The translations under genes and the position numbers were made by a program. From the NCBI RefSeq assembly GCF_000590475.1, contig NZ_CP007441.1, positions 1,385,225 through 1,449,224 on the forward strand: a stretch of 64,000 nucleotides of DNA, given 5' to 3'. The DNA comes from Stutzerimonas stutzeri. Its GTDB lineage: Bacteria > Pseudomonadota > Gammaproteobacteria > Pseudomonadales > Pseudomonadaceae. Shown in pieces: positions 24,497-34,300 of this stretch (positions within the stretch are counted from its first letter, which is position 1; every line of letters starts with the position of its first letter). The notes below the pieces were generated by a model, which made no database searches, was not told the origin of the DNA, and saw nothing but the letters and a program-made list of their open reading frames with translations.

Positions 24497-25906
24497 TCAG
24501 AACGACTTGATCATTCGTCCGAGCAATTCCATGGCTTTCTCGCTGCGTGCGTCCCAGGGATGGCCATGGTTTAGTCGTGCACAGTTTCTGAAGCGCTGGG
24601 TGGCCGAGAAGATCGGCCCGGGGGCCAGGCTGATGCCCTGTGCGAGCGCGAGTTGCAGCAATCGCAGTGAGTCGACCTGCTCGGGGAATTCGAACCAGAG
24701 AAAGTAACCACCGCTGGGCCGCGTAACGCGTGTGCTGGCAGGGAAGTGTCGCGCGGCGGAGGCGAGCATCTCACCCTGCTGGCGCTCCAGGGCATGGCGC
24801 AGCTTGCGCAGATGGCGGTCATAGCCGCCGTGTTGCAGGTAGTCGGCAATGGCCGCTTGCGCCGGTACCGAGGGGGAGAGGGTGGTCATCAGTTTGAGTC
24901 GGCTGATCTGCTCGGCGTAACGGCCGCCAGCCACCCAGCCGATCCGGTAACCCGGCGCCAGGCTTTTGGAAAACGAGCCGCAATGCATCACCAGCCCTTC
25001 AACGTCGTGGCTTTTCACTGGCTTCGGCGGCTCACGGGTGAAATATAGCTCGGCGTAGACGTCGTCTTCGATCAGCGGCACCTGATGATGCCGTAGCAGC
25101 CCATAGAGCCTTTGCTTTTTCTCCGTGCCCATGCTCGCGCCGAGGGGGTTCTGCAGGCTACTCATGAACCAGCAGGCCTTGATCGGCATACTGGCCAGGC
25201 TACTTTCCAAAGCGTCGAGATCAATGCCGTCGCGCGGATGCACCGGAATTTCCACCGCTTTGAGCTTGAGTCGCTCCAGCACCTGCAAGGTGGCATAAAA
25301 GGCTGGCGCCTCGATGGCGACCAGATCGCCGGGTCCTGTTGCGACCTGCAGGCAGAGGTTCAGTGCCTCCATGGCCCCGGTGGTGATCACCAGTTCATCC
25401 ATCGGCAGCATCACCCCGCTGATCATGTAGCGCAGGGCGATCTGCCGACGCAGATCGGAATTGCCGCTGGTCATTTCCGCCACCACCTCGCGAGCCGGCA
25501 TCTCGCGTACGGTCTGCGCCATGGAGCGCGCCAGACGCTGCAGCGGAAACAGCTCAGGGCTGGGAAAGGCCGAGCCGAAGGGCACGGTGTCGGGGTCGCG
25601 GAGCGAGGCCAGTACAGAGAACACCAGCTCGCTGACACCGACCTCCGTGGCTTCGCTCTGCCGCGGGCTGATCTCGGGTTCGTGCAGCGGGCGTTTGACA
25701 TGCTCGCGAACGAAATAGCCCGAGCGGGCTCGGGCCTGGATCAGGCCGCGATCCTCAAGCAGGTAGTAGGCCTGGAATACGGTCGAAGGGCTGACGCCGT
25801 AGGTGCGGCTGGCATGACGCACCGAAGGCACCTTTTCCCCTGGCGTCAGCACCCCGGTCCGGATCAGCTCGGCGATTTCGTCGGCGAATTTCTCGTAGCG
25901 CTTCAT
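24497..25906 (-). CDS. MocR/PdxR-type regulator: GntR HTH fused to aminotransferase-like domain
   Basis: This 469-residue PLP-dependent transcription factor. Residues 1-70 are a winged GntR HTH (KYEKFADEIAELIRTGVLTPGEKVPS ... ASRTYGVSPSTVFQAYYLLE), followed by a linker and a fold-type I aminotransferase domain with VITTGAMEALNLCLQV, the region for PLP phosphate binding, and CGSFSKSLAPGYRIGW carrying the Schiff-base Lys. The start at 25906 has AGGACA upstream and begins the HTH; an open upstream extension to 25984 has no homology. Such regulators usually control vitamin B6, GABA, taurine or amino-acid genes, often divergent; the upstream neighbour here is ccoG in the same direction, so the target is unclear. 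Confidence 0.88.
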   Translation of the reverse strand: MKRYEKFADEIAELIRTGVLTPGEKVPSVRHASRTYGVSPSTVFQAYYLLEDRGLIQARARSGYFVREHVKRPLHEPEISPRQSEATEVGVSELVFSVLASLRDPDTVPFGSAFPSPELFPLQRLARSMAQTVREMPAREVVAEMTSGNSDLRRQIALRYMISGVMLPMDELVITTGAMEALNLCLQVATGPGDLVAIEAPAFYATLQVLERLKLKAVEIPVHPRDGIDLDALESSLASMPIKACWFMSSLQNPLGASMGTEKKQRLYGLLRHHQVPLIEDDVYAELYFTREPPKPVKSHDVEGLVMHCGSFSKSLAPGYRIGWVAGGRYAEQISRLKLMTTLSPSVPAQAAIADYLQHGGYDRHLRKLRHALERQQGEMLASAARHFPASTRVTRPSGGYFLWFEFPEQVDSLRLLQLALAQGISLAPGPIFSATQRFRNCARLNHGHPWDARSEKAMELLGRMIKSF

Positions 25907-25991
25907 CTTGTCCTGGTTTACCCGTGGTGCTGCTGGCTGACGATGCGGATGAGTATCGCAGCTCGGGCCGTGTGGAGCGGTCATGGTCGTT

Positions 25992-27404
25992 CTAAGGAAC
26001 CCTGGGCGCGATGAAGGTGCTCGGCGCCGTTACGCGGCTTGCGGGATCGCTCGCGTCGCCGACGGCGAAGTGCAGCTCACGGCGCGTCCCACCTTCGCGT
26101 TCGACCATCGCCACGCTGACCGGCAAATCGGCGATCTCTCCCGGCGCCAGGTTGATCTCACGCGGGCCATGCAGCTCGAAAGGACCATCTTCGTTTAGCG
26201 TGATCAGGTAGTCCCGGCGTTGCTGAGTCTTGTTGATGACCTTGAGGCTGTACATGTTTTCAATCTGCCCCTGCATGTTCTCCCGGTACAGCGTGCGGTC
26301 CTTGGTCACGTCCAGCGAGAGCATCGGTCGCTCACCCAGCGCCCAGACGAACGCGCCCGTCATCAGTGCCAGCGCTACGGCATAACCGACCAGTCGCGGT
26401 CGTAGCAGTTGAGGTCTGCCACCCTCCAGAGCACGTTCGGAGGTGTAGCGGACCAGGCCCCGAGCGTAGCCCATCTTGTCCATCACGCTGTCGCAGGCGT
26501 CGATGCAGGCGCCGCAGCTGATGCAGTCGAGTTGCAGGCCGTCGCGGATGTCGATGCCGGTGGGGCACACCTGCACGCATAGGGTGCAGTCGATGCAGTC
26601 GCCGAGGCCCTGGGCACGCGGATCGCTGTCCTTGCGCCGCGCACCGCGATGCTCGCCGCGCGCAGCGTCGTACGAGACCACCAGCGTATCGGTATCGAAC
26701 ATCACGCTCTGGAAGCGTGAGTACGGACACATGTGCAGGCACACCTTCTCGCGCAACCAGCCGGCATTGATATAGGTGGCGGCAGTGAAGAAGAACAACC
26801 AGAAGCCGGTGGCCCCGCTCAGCTGCAGGCTGAATAGGCCGCCCACCAGCTCGCGTACCGGAGAGAAGTAGCCGACAAACGCCACTGCCGTGGCCAGACT
26901 CACCGCCAGCCAGACCGCGTGCTTGGCGCTGCGCCGTAAGAGTTTGGTGGCCGACCAGGACGCGGCATCCAGTTTGATGCGCTGGCTGCGATCACCTTCG
27001 GTGATTTTCTCGGCCCACATGAATACCCAGGTCCAGATGCTCTGTGGGCAGGCGTAGCCACACCAGACGCGGCCGGCCAGCACGGTGATGAAGAACAGGC
27101 CGAATGCCGCGATGATCAGCACGGCTGACAGAAAGATGAAATCCTGTGGCCAGAAGGTGGCTCCGAAGATATGGAACTGTTGCTTGCCGAGGTCCCAGAG
27201 CACCGCCTGGCGTCCGTCCCAGGTCAGCCACTGAGTGCCAAAGTAAAGGAGAAACAGCAGGCCGCTGCCGACCAGGCGCAGGTTGCGAAACAGGCCGGTG
27301 AAGCTGCGGGTATGGATCGGGCCGCCGGCTTGGGCGGGCGTCAGGCGTATGGGCTTGCGTGGATCAACCGTGTCGATGATCGCGGCAGGGATTCGTTCGG
27401 TCAT
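25992..27404 (-). CDS. ccoG: Cytochrome c oxidase accessory protein CcoG (RdxA/FixG)
   Basis: This 470-residue integral membrane ferredoxin-like protein helps mature cbb3 oxidase, probably by reducing copper for the CuB site. Five TM helices, WCGYACPQSIW in an early membrane-adjacent loop, VCLHMCPYSRFQ, then two 4Fe-4S motifs: CIDCTLCVQVCPTG and CISCGACIDACD. A C-terminal Ig-like periplasmic domain (after about residue 360) ends the protein. Normally ccoG lies next to ccoNOQP; that operon is not in the window, so this copy is isolated or the cco genes are elsewhere. Ribosome site AGGGG before ATG 27404. Confidence 0.93.
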   Translation of the reverse strand: MTERIPAAIIDTVDPRKPIRLTPAQAGGPIHTRSFTGLFRNLRLVGSGLLFLLYFGTQWLTWDGRQAVLWDLGKQQFHIFGATFWPQDFIFLSAVLIIAAFGLFFITVLAGRVWCGYACPQSIWTWVFMWAEKITEGDRSQRIKLDAASWSATKLLRRSAKHAVWLAVSLATAVAFVGYFSPVRELVGGLFSLQLSGATGFWLFFFTAATYINAGWLREKVCLHMCPYSRFQSVMFDTDTLVVSYDAARGEHRGARRKDSDPRAQGLGDCIDCTLCVQVCPTGIDIRDGLQLDCISCGACIDACDSVMDKMGYARGLVRYTSERALEGGRPQLLRPRLVGYAVALALMTGAFVWALGERPMLSLDVTKDRTLYRENMQGQIENMYSLKVINKTQQRRDYLITLNEDGPFELHGPREINLAPGEIADLPVSVAMVEREGGTRRELHFAVGDASDPASRVTAPSTFIAPRVP

Positions 27405-27793
27405 TGTGTCGCCCCTATCAGGCTAATCAGGCGGCGCTGATGATCGGACGCACACGCGGTGCATAACAGGCCCAGGTTAGTCGGAAAAATACGGATCAGA
27501 TGATCGATCTGTTCGACCGGTGGGGCTTTTACGCCAGGCGTGCCGAGCGGAAAGCCTGAGCGCCGGGCATGGCACTGGGGCGCTGAAAGCGCCGGTGAGT
27601 GGAAGCAGAGCAGAGCCTGCGACGCCAGGTCACAGTGCTCGCTGCGTTGCTGATCCGGCTTTTTCAAATCGAACTGCACCTGTTTCGTTGCGGCGCGGGC
27701 AGGTGATAGTCCGGTCTGCGTTGTAAAAGCGTGCCGTGCACCACTGTTCCCGGCATGATCCCCGTTCCGTTCTGCTGCCTATCAAGGACCCCC
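27405..27793. other. Intergenic region between ccoG and lrgA, divergent promoters expected
   Basis: 389 bases with no recognised gene. A 92-codon minus-strand frame (27401-27679) overlaps the ccoG start by ATGA, but its sequence looks non-coding. No ANR box or clear promoter was found by eye, although both flanking genes must start here. Confidence 0.4.
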
Positions 27794-28159
27794 ATGATTC
27801 TCAAAGGCCTGACCTGGCTGGTCGTACTGCAATTGCTTGGCAGTGTCATCCACCTCTCTCTACTGCCCGCTCTGCCCGGACCGATCATCGGAATGGTGTT
27901 GCTGTTTGGCGTGCTGTTGCTGCGACGGGGCATTCCGGAGCCCCTGGAAAAGACAGCCGCACTGCTACTGCAATACCTGCCATTGCTGCTCATCGTGCCG
28001 GCGGCGGGCATCATGACCAGCAGCGATGCCTTGCTTTCTAATCTGCCCGCTATCGCGGCAGGGCTGATCCTGTCGCTGGCGGTGACCGTGCCGTTCTGCG
28101 GCTGGCTGATGCAGCGGCTGATCAGGCGCATGGATCGCCGCCAGGAGGATCAGGCATGA
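27794..28159 (+). CDS. lrgA: CidA/LrgA family membrane protein (holin-like)
   Basis: This 121-residue inner-membrane protein with four helices. LQLLGSVIHLSLLPALPGPIIGMVLLF matches the family signature P-G-(P/S)-(I/V)-x-G-M. LrgA/CidA proteins are holin-like and, with LrgB, affect murein-hydrolase activity, pyruvate transport or overflow metabolism depending on species. The ATG at 27794 follows AAGGA by 6 bases. Its ATGA overlap with the next gene shows translational coupling. No LytR/LysR regulator gene is adjacent. Confidence 0.88.
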   Translation: MILKGLTWLVVLQLLGSVIHLSLLPALPGPIIGMVLLFGVLLLRRGIPEPLEKTAALLLQYLPLLLIVPAAGIMTSSDALLSNLPAIAAGLILSLAVTVPFCGWLMQRLIRRMDRRQEDQA

Positions 28160-28866
28160 GCAATGTCGATTGGCGCAACGTCTGGGAGATGACGCTGGAT
28201 CACCCGCTGTTTTCCGTGGGGCTGACGCTGATCGCCTTCCAACTGGCGCTGGCGCTCTATCGGCGAAGTGGCTGGCTGGTGCTGCAACCGGTCATGGTCG
28301 GCATGCTGTTGGTGGTCGGCACGCTTTATCTGTGCGGGATCGACTATGCGAGCTACCGTGCCGATGCTTCCATGATCGCCGTGCTGGTTGGCCCTGCAAC
28401 GGTGGCGCTGGCGGTGCCGTTGTACCGGCACATACGGCGTATTCAGCAATTGTTCTGGCCAATCCTCATCACGCTGGTCAGCGGTGGGGTACTGGGCGTG
28501 GTCCTGACGCTTACGATTGCCGGCGCATTGGGAGCGGACTTCTCCGTACTGATGAGTTTGTCGCCCAAGGCCGCAACGATGCCGATCGCCATGCTGGTGG
28601 CCGAGCAGATTGGCGGCCTCGCTTCGCTGGCCGCGGTATTCGTGATGCTCACCGGCGTGATCGGGACAGCGCTAGGGCCGCTGTTACTGGGCTTGGCCGG
28701 CGTCGATCATCCAGCGGCACGTGGGCTGAGTTACGGCATCAATGCCCACGCCATTGGCACGGCGCGGGCGTTGGAGGAGGGCGACGAGTGCGGAGCCTTC
28801 GCGGCATTGGGGATGAGTCTGCTGGGCATTCTCATTGCGTTGTTTTTGCCGCTGGCGCTGGGCTGA
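28156..28866 (+). CDS. lrgB: LrgB family protein
   Basis: This 236-residue inner-membrane partner of LrgA with about six or seven helices. Family regions: PLYRHIRRIQQLFWPI, SLSPKAATMPIAM and GINAHAIGTARALEEGDECGAFAALGM, the last two being the most conserved motifs of LrgB/CidB. It starts inside the stop codon of lrgA (ATGA). Together the pair forms one unit; role in lysis control or small-molecule transport is by analogy. Confidence 0.92.
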   Translation: MSNVDWRNVWEMTLDHPLFSVGLTLIAFQLALALYRRSGWLVLQPVMVGMLLVVGTLYLCGIDYASYRADASMIAVLVGPATVALAVPLYRHIRRIQQLFWPILITLVSGGVLGVVLTLTIAGALGADFSVLMSLSPKAATMPIAMLVAEQIGGLASLAAVFVMLTGVIGTALGPLLLGLAGVDHPAARGLSYGINAHAIGTARALEEGDECGAFAALGMSLLGILIALFLPLALG

Positions 28867-28979
28867 GTCTGCTGCCGCGTCGGGGCCTGTAACCGGTCGC
28901 TGCTGCCAGTTGTTGCGATGTGCTGTTGCGAACCCGCTATCTACGCCTAGGCTTAGGGCTTTCCAGCAGGAGCGGTCCG

Positions 28980-29855
28980 ATGTTTGAGCAATTCCAGCGT
29001 GGCGAATGCGATGTCAATGGGGTACGGATCAACTATCGAAAGGGTGGATCAGGGCCACCTTTGTTGTTGCTTCATGGGTACCCACAGACCCACGTGATCT
29101 GGCATGAAATTGCCGATCAACTGGCCGCGCGATTCACCGTGGTGGCTGCCGATCTGCGAGGCTATGGCGACAGCAGCAAGCCTGAAGGCGGCGAATACCA
29201 TGTCGCCTACAGCAAGCGCGAGATGGCGCGCGATCAGGTCGAACTGATGCGCACGTTGGGTTTCGAGCGCTTCGACATCCTGGCCCATGACCGCGGTGCG
29301 CGAGTCAGTCACCGTCTCGCGATGGATCACCCACAGGCGGTGCGGCGGCTGATCCTGCTCGACATCGCACCGACCCTGGCGATGTACAGCCAGACTGACG
29401 AAACCTTCGCTCGGGCGTACTGGCACTGGTTCTTTCTGATTCGCCCGGCACCGTTGCCGGAAACGCTGCTCGAGGCTGATCCCGAACTGATCCTGCGCAG
29501 CGCCGTGGCCACCCGCGCCGATCATGTCCATCCATTCAGTGATGCGGCTTACGCCGAATACCTGCGTTGCATGAAGCTGCCCGGCACCATTCACGCATTT
29601 TGCGAAGACTATCGAGCCAGCGCTGGCATCGACCTCGAACATGATCGCGAAGATCGCACCGCTGGCCGGATGATCGAGGCGCCGTTGCTGGTGCTCTGGG
29701 GTTCGAGGGGCGTAATCCAGCGCTGTTTCGATCCATTGAAAGAATGGCGAGCGGTGGCGGTAGACGTGCAAGGCAAGGCGCTGCCGGCCGGTCATTACCT
29801 TCCAGAAGAAGTGCCCGAATTGTTGCTGGAGGACGTGCTGCGGTTTCTTGTCTGA
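28980..29855 (+). CDS. Alpha/beta hydrolase, fluoroacetate/haloacetate dehalogenase-like
   Basis: This 291-residue cytosolic hydrolase. LLLLHGYPQTHVIWHE gives the oxyanion region, ADLRGYGDSSKP the family loop and LAHDRGARVSHRLA the nucleophile elbow, where the nucleophile is Asp (HDRG) as in dehalogenases and epoxide hydrolases, not Ser. AYWHWFFL supplies the His-Trp halide-stabilising pair expected of fluoroacetate dehalogenases, and GHYLPEE the catalytic His. The start at 28980 has AGGAG 8 bases upstream. Physiological substrate could be another haloacid or epoxide; monocistronic. Confidence 0.86.
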   Translation: MFEQFQRGECDVNGVRINYRKGGSGPPLLLLHGYPQTHVIWHEIADQLAARFTVVAADLRGYGDSSKPEGGEYHVAYSKREMARDQVELMRTLGFERFDILAHDRGARVSHRLAMDHPQAVRRLILLDIAPTLAMYSQTDETFARAYWHWFFLIRPAPLPETLLEADPELILRSAVATRADHVHPFSDAAYAEYLRCMKLPGTIHAFCEDYRASAGIDLEHDREDRTAGRMIEAPLLVLWGSRGVIQRCFDPLKEWRAVAVDVQGKALPAGHYLPEEVPELLLEDVLRFLV

Positions 29856-30137
29856 GGTCCTGCGGCTGTTATATCCGATTTATCGATTGATTCGTGCGGA
29901 ATAATCCATCCAAGCACGCAGCAGGCCAATGGAAGATGGCCTCGTTCGCTGACCGGCGCGCTATGTCGCTGATCCGGTCGATGTGCGCCTCAGTCGCGAC
30001 ACTTTCCATCGGGCAGGTTGCCGAATACGAGGGTCGCGGCTGGCAGGCGAGTCTGGAAGCTAACCCAATCATGCTGAGCGAGTCGTCCGGCAAAACGCGA
30101 AGAACCGGAACACAAAACCAGAAAGAGGAAGACCGAA
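29856..30137. other. Intergenic region upstream of wrbA
   Basis: 282 bases without a convincing gene; an open frame from 29894 runs out of frame into wrbA. It must hold the wrbA promoter, which I cannot pinpoint. Confidence 0.35.
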
Positions 30138-30737
30138 ATGGCGAAGATTCTTGTGCTTTATCACTCGATGTACGGCCACATCGAAACCATGGCCAACGCC
30201 GTCGCCGAGGGCGCACGCCGCGTCGAGAGTGCCGAGGTGACCATCAAGCGCGTTCCAGAAACTATGCCGGAGGAGGCCTTCAAGAACGCCGGCGGCAAGA
30301 TCGATCAGCCCGCACCGGTTGCCAGCCCGGCCGAACTGCCCGATTACGATGCCATCATCTTCGGCACGCCAACCCGCTTCGGCAACATGTCCGGGCAGAT
30401 GCGCAACTTCCTCGACCAGACCGGGGGCCTCTGGGCCAAGGGCGCGCTGCACGGCAAGGTGGCCAGCGTGTTCACCTCCACCGGGACCGGTGGCGGCCAG
30501 GAGATGACCATCACCTCGACCTGGACCACTCTGGCGCACCACGGAATGATCATCGTGCCGACCGGCTACGGCATCGGTGAGTTCTTCGATATTTCTGCAG
30601 TCAACGGCGGCACGCCTTATGGTGCTTCGACCATCGCCGGTGGAGATGGCTCGCGTCAGCCGTCCGAGAAGGAGCTGACCATCGCTCGCTATCAGGGCGA
30701 ACTGGTCGCTCAGACCGCCGTCAAGCTGAAAGGCTGA
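30138..30737 (+). CDS. wrbA: NAD(P)H:quinone oxidoreductase WrbA
   Basis: This 199-residue flavodoxin-like FMN enzyme performs two-electron reduction of quinones, limiting semiquinone stress. FMN phosphate loop VLYHSMYGHIETMA, FGTPTRFGNMSGQMRNFLDQTGGLW, and FTSTGTGGGQEMT are standard WrbA blocks, and the length is exactly usual. A purine-rich AGAGGAAG ribosome site precedes the ATG. Convergent with the GNAT gene; no terminator hairpin was obvious. Confidence 0.95.
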   Translation: MAKILVLYHSMYGHIETMANAVAEGARRVESAEVTIKRVPETMPEEAFKNAGGKIDQPAPVASPAELPDYDAIIFGTPTRFGNMSGQMRNFLDQTGGLWAKGALHGKVASVFTSTGTGGGQEMTITSTWTTLAHHGMIIVPTGYGIGEFFDISAVNGGTPYGASTIAGGDGSRQPSEKELTIARYQGELVAQTAVKLKG

Positions 30738-30797
30738 CCGCACGGCGCGGCGCCTGGCGGTTCGTGATCGCTGGGCGTCGCGTCAATTCATGGCGAA

Positions 30798-31286
30798 TCA
30801 TTCCCTGTTCAACAGCAATCCATACATCAGTTCATCGACATAGCGGTCCTCGCAGGCGCGTTTGTACGCTGCCCTCTGAACACCTTCGAGAACGAATCCA
30901 AAGCGCTCATAGAAGGCGATGGCGCGCGGATTGTCGGCTTCCACGGTCAGTTCTACGCGAGTGATGCCGGCTCTGCGCAGATGGGCCAGGGCATCGTTCA
31001 TCATCGCGCTGGCGATACCGCTGCCCTGCGCTTCCGGTGCCACCGCCAGGGTTCCCAGATAGGCGACATGCGCGGCGCGGCCAAGATGCCGGCGCACCTG
31101 ATAGAACCCCTGAACGCGACCTTCGACTTCGACGACGTAGAAACTACCGCTTTCGAACAGCGGATCGAATACCGTGCCGAAGGCTTCGCGCGGCATCGGA
31201 TCGAAGCCGAGAAACGGCACTACTGCTTCGTGCATGTAGATGTCATAGACCCGATCGAAATCGGTGGGGATTACCAGTCGGCGCAT
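30798..31286 (-). CDS. GNAT family N-acetyltransferase
   Basis: This 162-residue acetyl-CoA-dependent acetyltransferase. Motif A is LGTLAVAPEAQGSGIASAMM, with the Q-G-x-G-x-A pyrophosphate loop; motif B lies in NPRAIAFYERFGFVLEG. The start at 31286 is fixed by AGGAAGG upstream, and MRRLVIPTDFDRVYDIY looks like a normal domain start. It lies 16 bases downstream of the SNF2 helicase gene on the same strand and may be co-transcribed. Substrate unknown. Confidence 0.9.
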   Translation of the reverse strand: MRRLVIPTDFDRVYDIYMHEAVVPFLGFDPMPREAFGTVFDPLFESGSFYVVEVEGRVQGFYQVRRHLGRAAHVAYLGTLAVAPEAQGSGIASAMMNDALAHLRRAGITRVELTVEADNPRAIAFYERFGFVLEGVQRAAYKRACEDRYVDELMYGLLLNRE

Positions 31287-31302
31287 CGTCGGCCTTCCTG
31301 CA

Positions 31303-34300
31303 CTACGGTAGCGGCGCGAACAACGCCTCGATGTCGCTTGGCTCCAATTGCCACTCACTCCGATGGCCGGCGTCCAGCACGCCGGCCGCCAGCTCGGCCT
31401 TGTGCCGCTGCAACTGTTGAATCTTTTCCTCAACCGTGGCGCGCGCAATCAGTTTGTAGACGAATACGGGCTTGTCCTGACCGATACGGTGGGCGCGGTC
31501 GGTGGCCTGGTTTTCCGCCGCGGGATTCCACCAGGGATCGTAGTGGATCACGGTGTCGGCGGCGGTCAGGTTCAGGCCCGTGCCGCCGGCCTTGAGACTG
31601 ATCAGAAACAGCGGCACTTCGCCGCTCTGGAAGCGCCGCACGGGCGTGCGCCGGTCCTTGGTGTCGCCGGTGATCTGAACGTAGTCGATGGCGCGGCTGC
31701 GCAGCTCTTCTTCGATCAGCGCGAGCATTGAAGTGAACTGTGAAAACAGCAGGATGCGGCGTCCCTCGGCCAACAGCTCGGTGAGCATCTCCATCAGACT
31801 GTCGAGCTTGCCCGAGCTGCTCCCGCGTGTCGGCTTGGTGGCGTCGCTCTTGACCAGACGCAGATCGCAGCAAACCTGGCGCAGCTTGAGCAACGCATCG
31901 AGAATGACGATCTGGCTGCGCGCCAACCCTTTGCGGTCGATCTCGTCGCGTACCTTGCTGTCCATCGCCAATCGCACGGTTTCATAGAGGTCGCGTTGGG
32001 CTGCGTTCAGCTCTACCCAATGCAGGATTTCATTCTTGGCAGGCAGCTCGCGCGCCACCTGCTCCTTGCGCCGTCGCAACAGGAATGGCTTGATCCGGTT
32101 CGTGAGGTGCTGCAACCGATCGCTATCCCCGTTCTTCTCGATAGGGTTGCGGTAATCGCGGTTGAAGCGCTTCGCATCGCCCAGCCAGCCGGGCATGAGG
32201 AAGTTGAACAGGGACCATAACTCGCCCAAGTGGTTTTCCAGAGGCGTGCCGGTGAGGCAAAGGCGCTGACGGGTGTTCAGGCGTCCGGCGGCCTGGGCGG
32301 CTTTGCTGCTGGCGTTTTTGATGTTCTGCGCTTCATCGAGCACCAGTACGTGCAAGGGCAGTTCGACGAGCCGGTCGATATCCCTGGGCAGCAGCGCATA
32401 GGTGGTGAACAAAACGTCGTATTCGGTCAGGTGCTCATAGTGCTGCTGGCGCGATGAGCCATGCAGCGTGACCACCTTCAGTGCGGGTGCGAAGCGGGCC
32501 GCTTCGTCCTGCCAGTTGGGTATGAGGCTGGTGGGCATGACCACCAGACAGGGGCGATCGAGGCGGCCTGCCTCTTTTTCCAGGAGCAGATGCGCCAGGG
32601 TTTGCAGCGTCTTGCCCAGGCCCATGTCATCGCCGAGGATGCCGCCGACCTCAAGGGTGCGTAGCGTCTGCATCCAGCGCAGACCGTCCAGCTGGTACGG
32701 CCGTAACTGCGCATTCAGGCCGACCGGCGCGCTAACCGTCTGCTGGCGATAGTCGCGCAGCCGTTGTGCAAACTCGCGCGCCTGCTCGCCGCCATGCCAT
32801 TGCGGTGTCAGAGCATCCAGTTGTGTCAGTCGTGCCGCATCGGCGCGGCCCAGACGAACTATGTCGGCGCTTGGCTGGTCGCCGCCCAGGTACAGTTCGG
32901 CAAGGGTCGCCAGAATCGCTTTCAGGCGACCAAATGGCAGCAGCACTTGCAAGGGGCGGTCATCCTCTGCGCGGCGCTTGTCGAGCTGCACGCGTAGGGT
33001 TTCGTCGTCGGCGCGTCGAGCCAGGGCTTGCTGGGAAAGCAGCGCAGGGTTTCGGCGGATCAGGCCGAGCAGGACTGGCAACAGGCTGATGCGTTCGCCT
33101 TCGACGATAATGCCGAGCTCAAGATCGAACCAGTTATGCTCCGGAGGCTCGTCGAGCTCGACGTACCAGGCATCCACGGGCGTCAGGTCATAAGCGAAGC
33201 CGGGCTGCATGGCGATCCACCAGCCTTTTTCGCGCAACTGCGGCAAATGCTCCTGGACGAAGTGCAGCCAGGCGGCTTCGCTGGGCAGCTCGTACATTTC
33301 CGCCGAATCCTTCGGCAAGGCCAGGCTTTGTCGCAGCGACGGGCGAAAGCCCAGGTGTTTCAGCTGCTGGCGCAGCGCCTGCTCCGCTGCGGGTTGGCGA
33401 GCCATGCTGAGCACCCTTTCGCCGTCGGTCTGACGGATGCGCTGCTCGGCTTTGGCGTTGCCGTGCACGCTGATTTTACCGTAGACGAAACTGAGCCCCG
33501 CCCGGTGCTGCAGCTCGTTCACCATGCGCCCGCTGCTCGGCTGGTAGTTGACGGAGTGATGGCTGCCGAGGGCAAGCTGGGCGATGGGTATCACATCGTC
33601 GATCCGCTGTTCTTGCGCCTTGGCTGGTGCTGGAAGCTGCGGGGCGATTTCATTGAGCGACAGGCTGAATAGTGCAGCTTGGGCTGAGGGAACCGAGGGT
33701 GCGGCGAGCAGGTGCCTGGCCAGCGCCACCGTCAAGCCATGATTCACCAGGCCGACTTCGTTTCGCTGTTCGTCGAGGTAGTACAGCGGATCCACCGCGG
33801 TGAGCAGCTCATCCACCCGTTCGTTCATGTCCAGGCTGGGGCGGAAGGATCCATCGGGCTGCTGCGTCCAATTGAAACGCGCCTGGCGAGACAGGCCAGA
33901 TTGCAGCGGTGGGCGGGTCCATTCGACGTAGGCGCGGCCGGTTTCCAGGATCAGGCGCAGGGCCTCGCCGCCGTTTTCGCCGCTGAGCATGAATGCATGG
34001 GTGGCGCCTCGGCCCAGCGTCAGGAGCGCCGCGATATGCAAGTCCAACGGCTGCATGAAACGGGGTTGGCGAAAGCTGGCTTCGCGTATGCCGTAATAGG
34101 GCTGCCTTTCGCCAAAGGATCCGTCCGTTCGCAGCCGTACCTTGTAGACCTCGATGTGTACGTCCGGCATGACTCGATAATGAAGGCACCACTGCTGGCC
34201 GGTGTTTTGGGGGTTGCCCAACGCCAGCGAAAGTTGGGACAACCAGTGTTCCACGGTGCCTGGAAGCTGATCGTCCGGCTCGGCGGCTGTGTTTGATGCC

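Noticed and set aside
27401..27679. 92-codon minus-strand frame overlapping the ccoG start by ATGA
   Set aside because: The overlap looks operon-like, but the sequence has no recognisable fold or convincing ribosome site, and the overlap can arise by chance.
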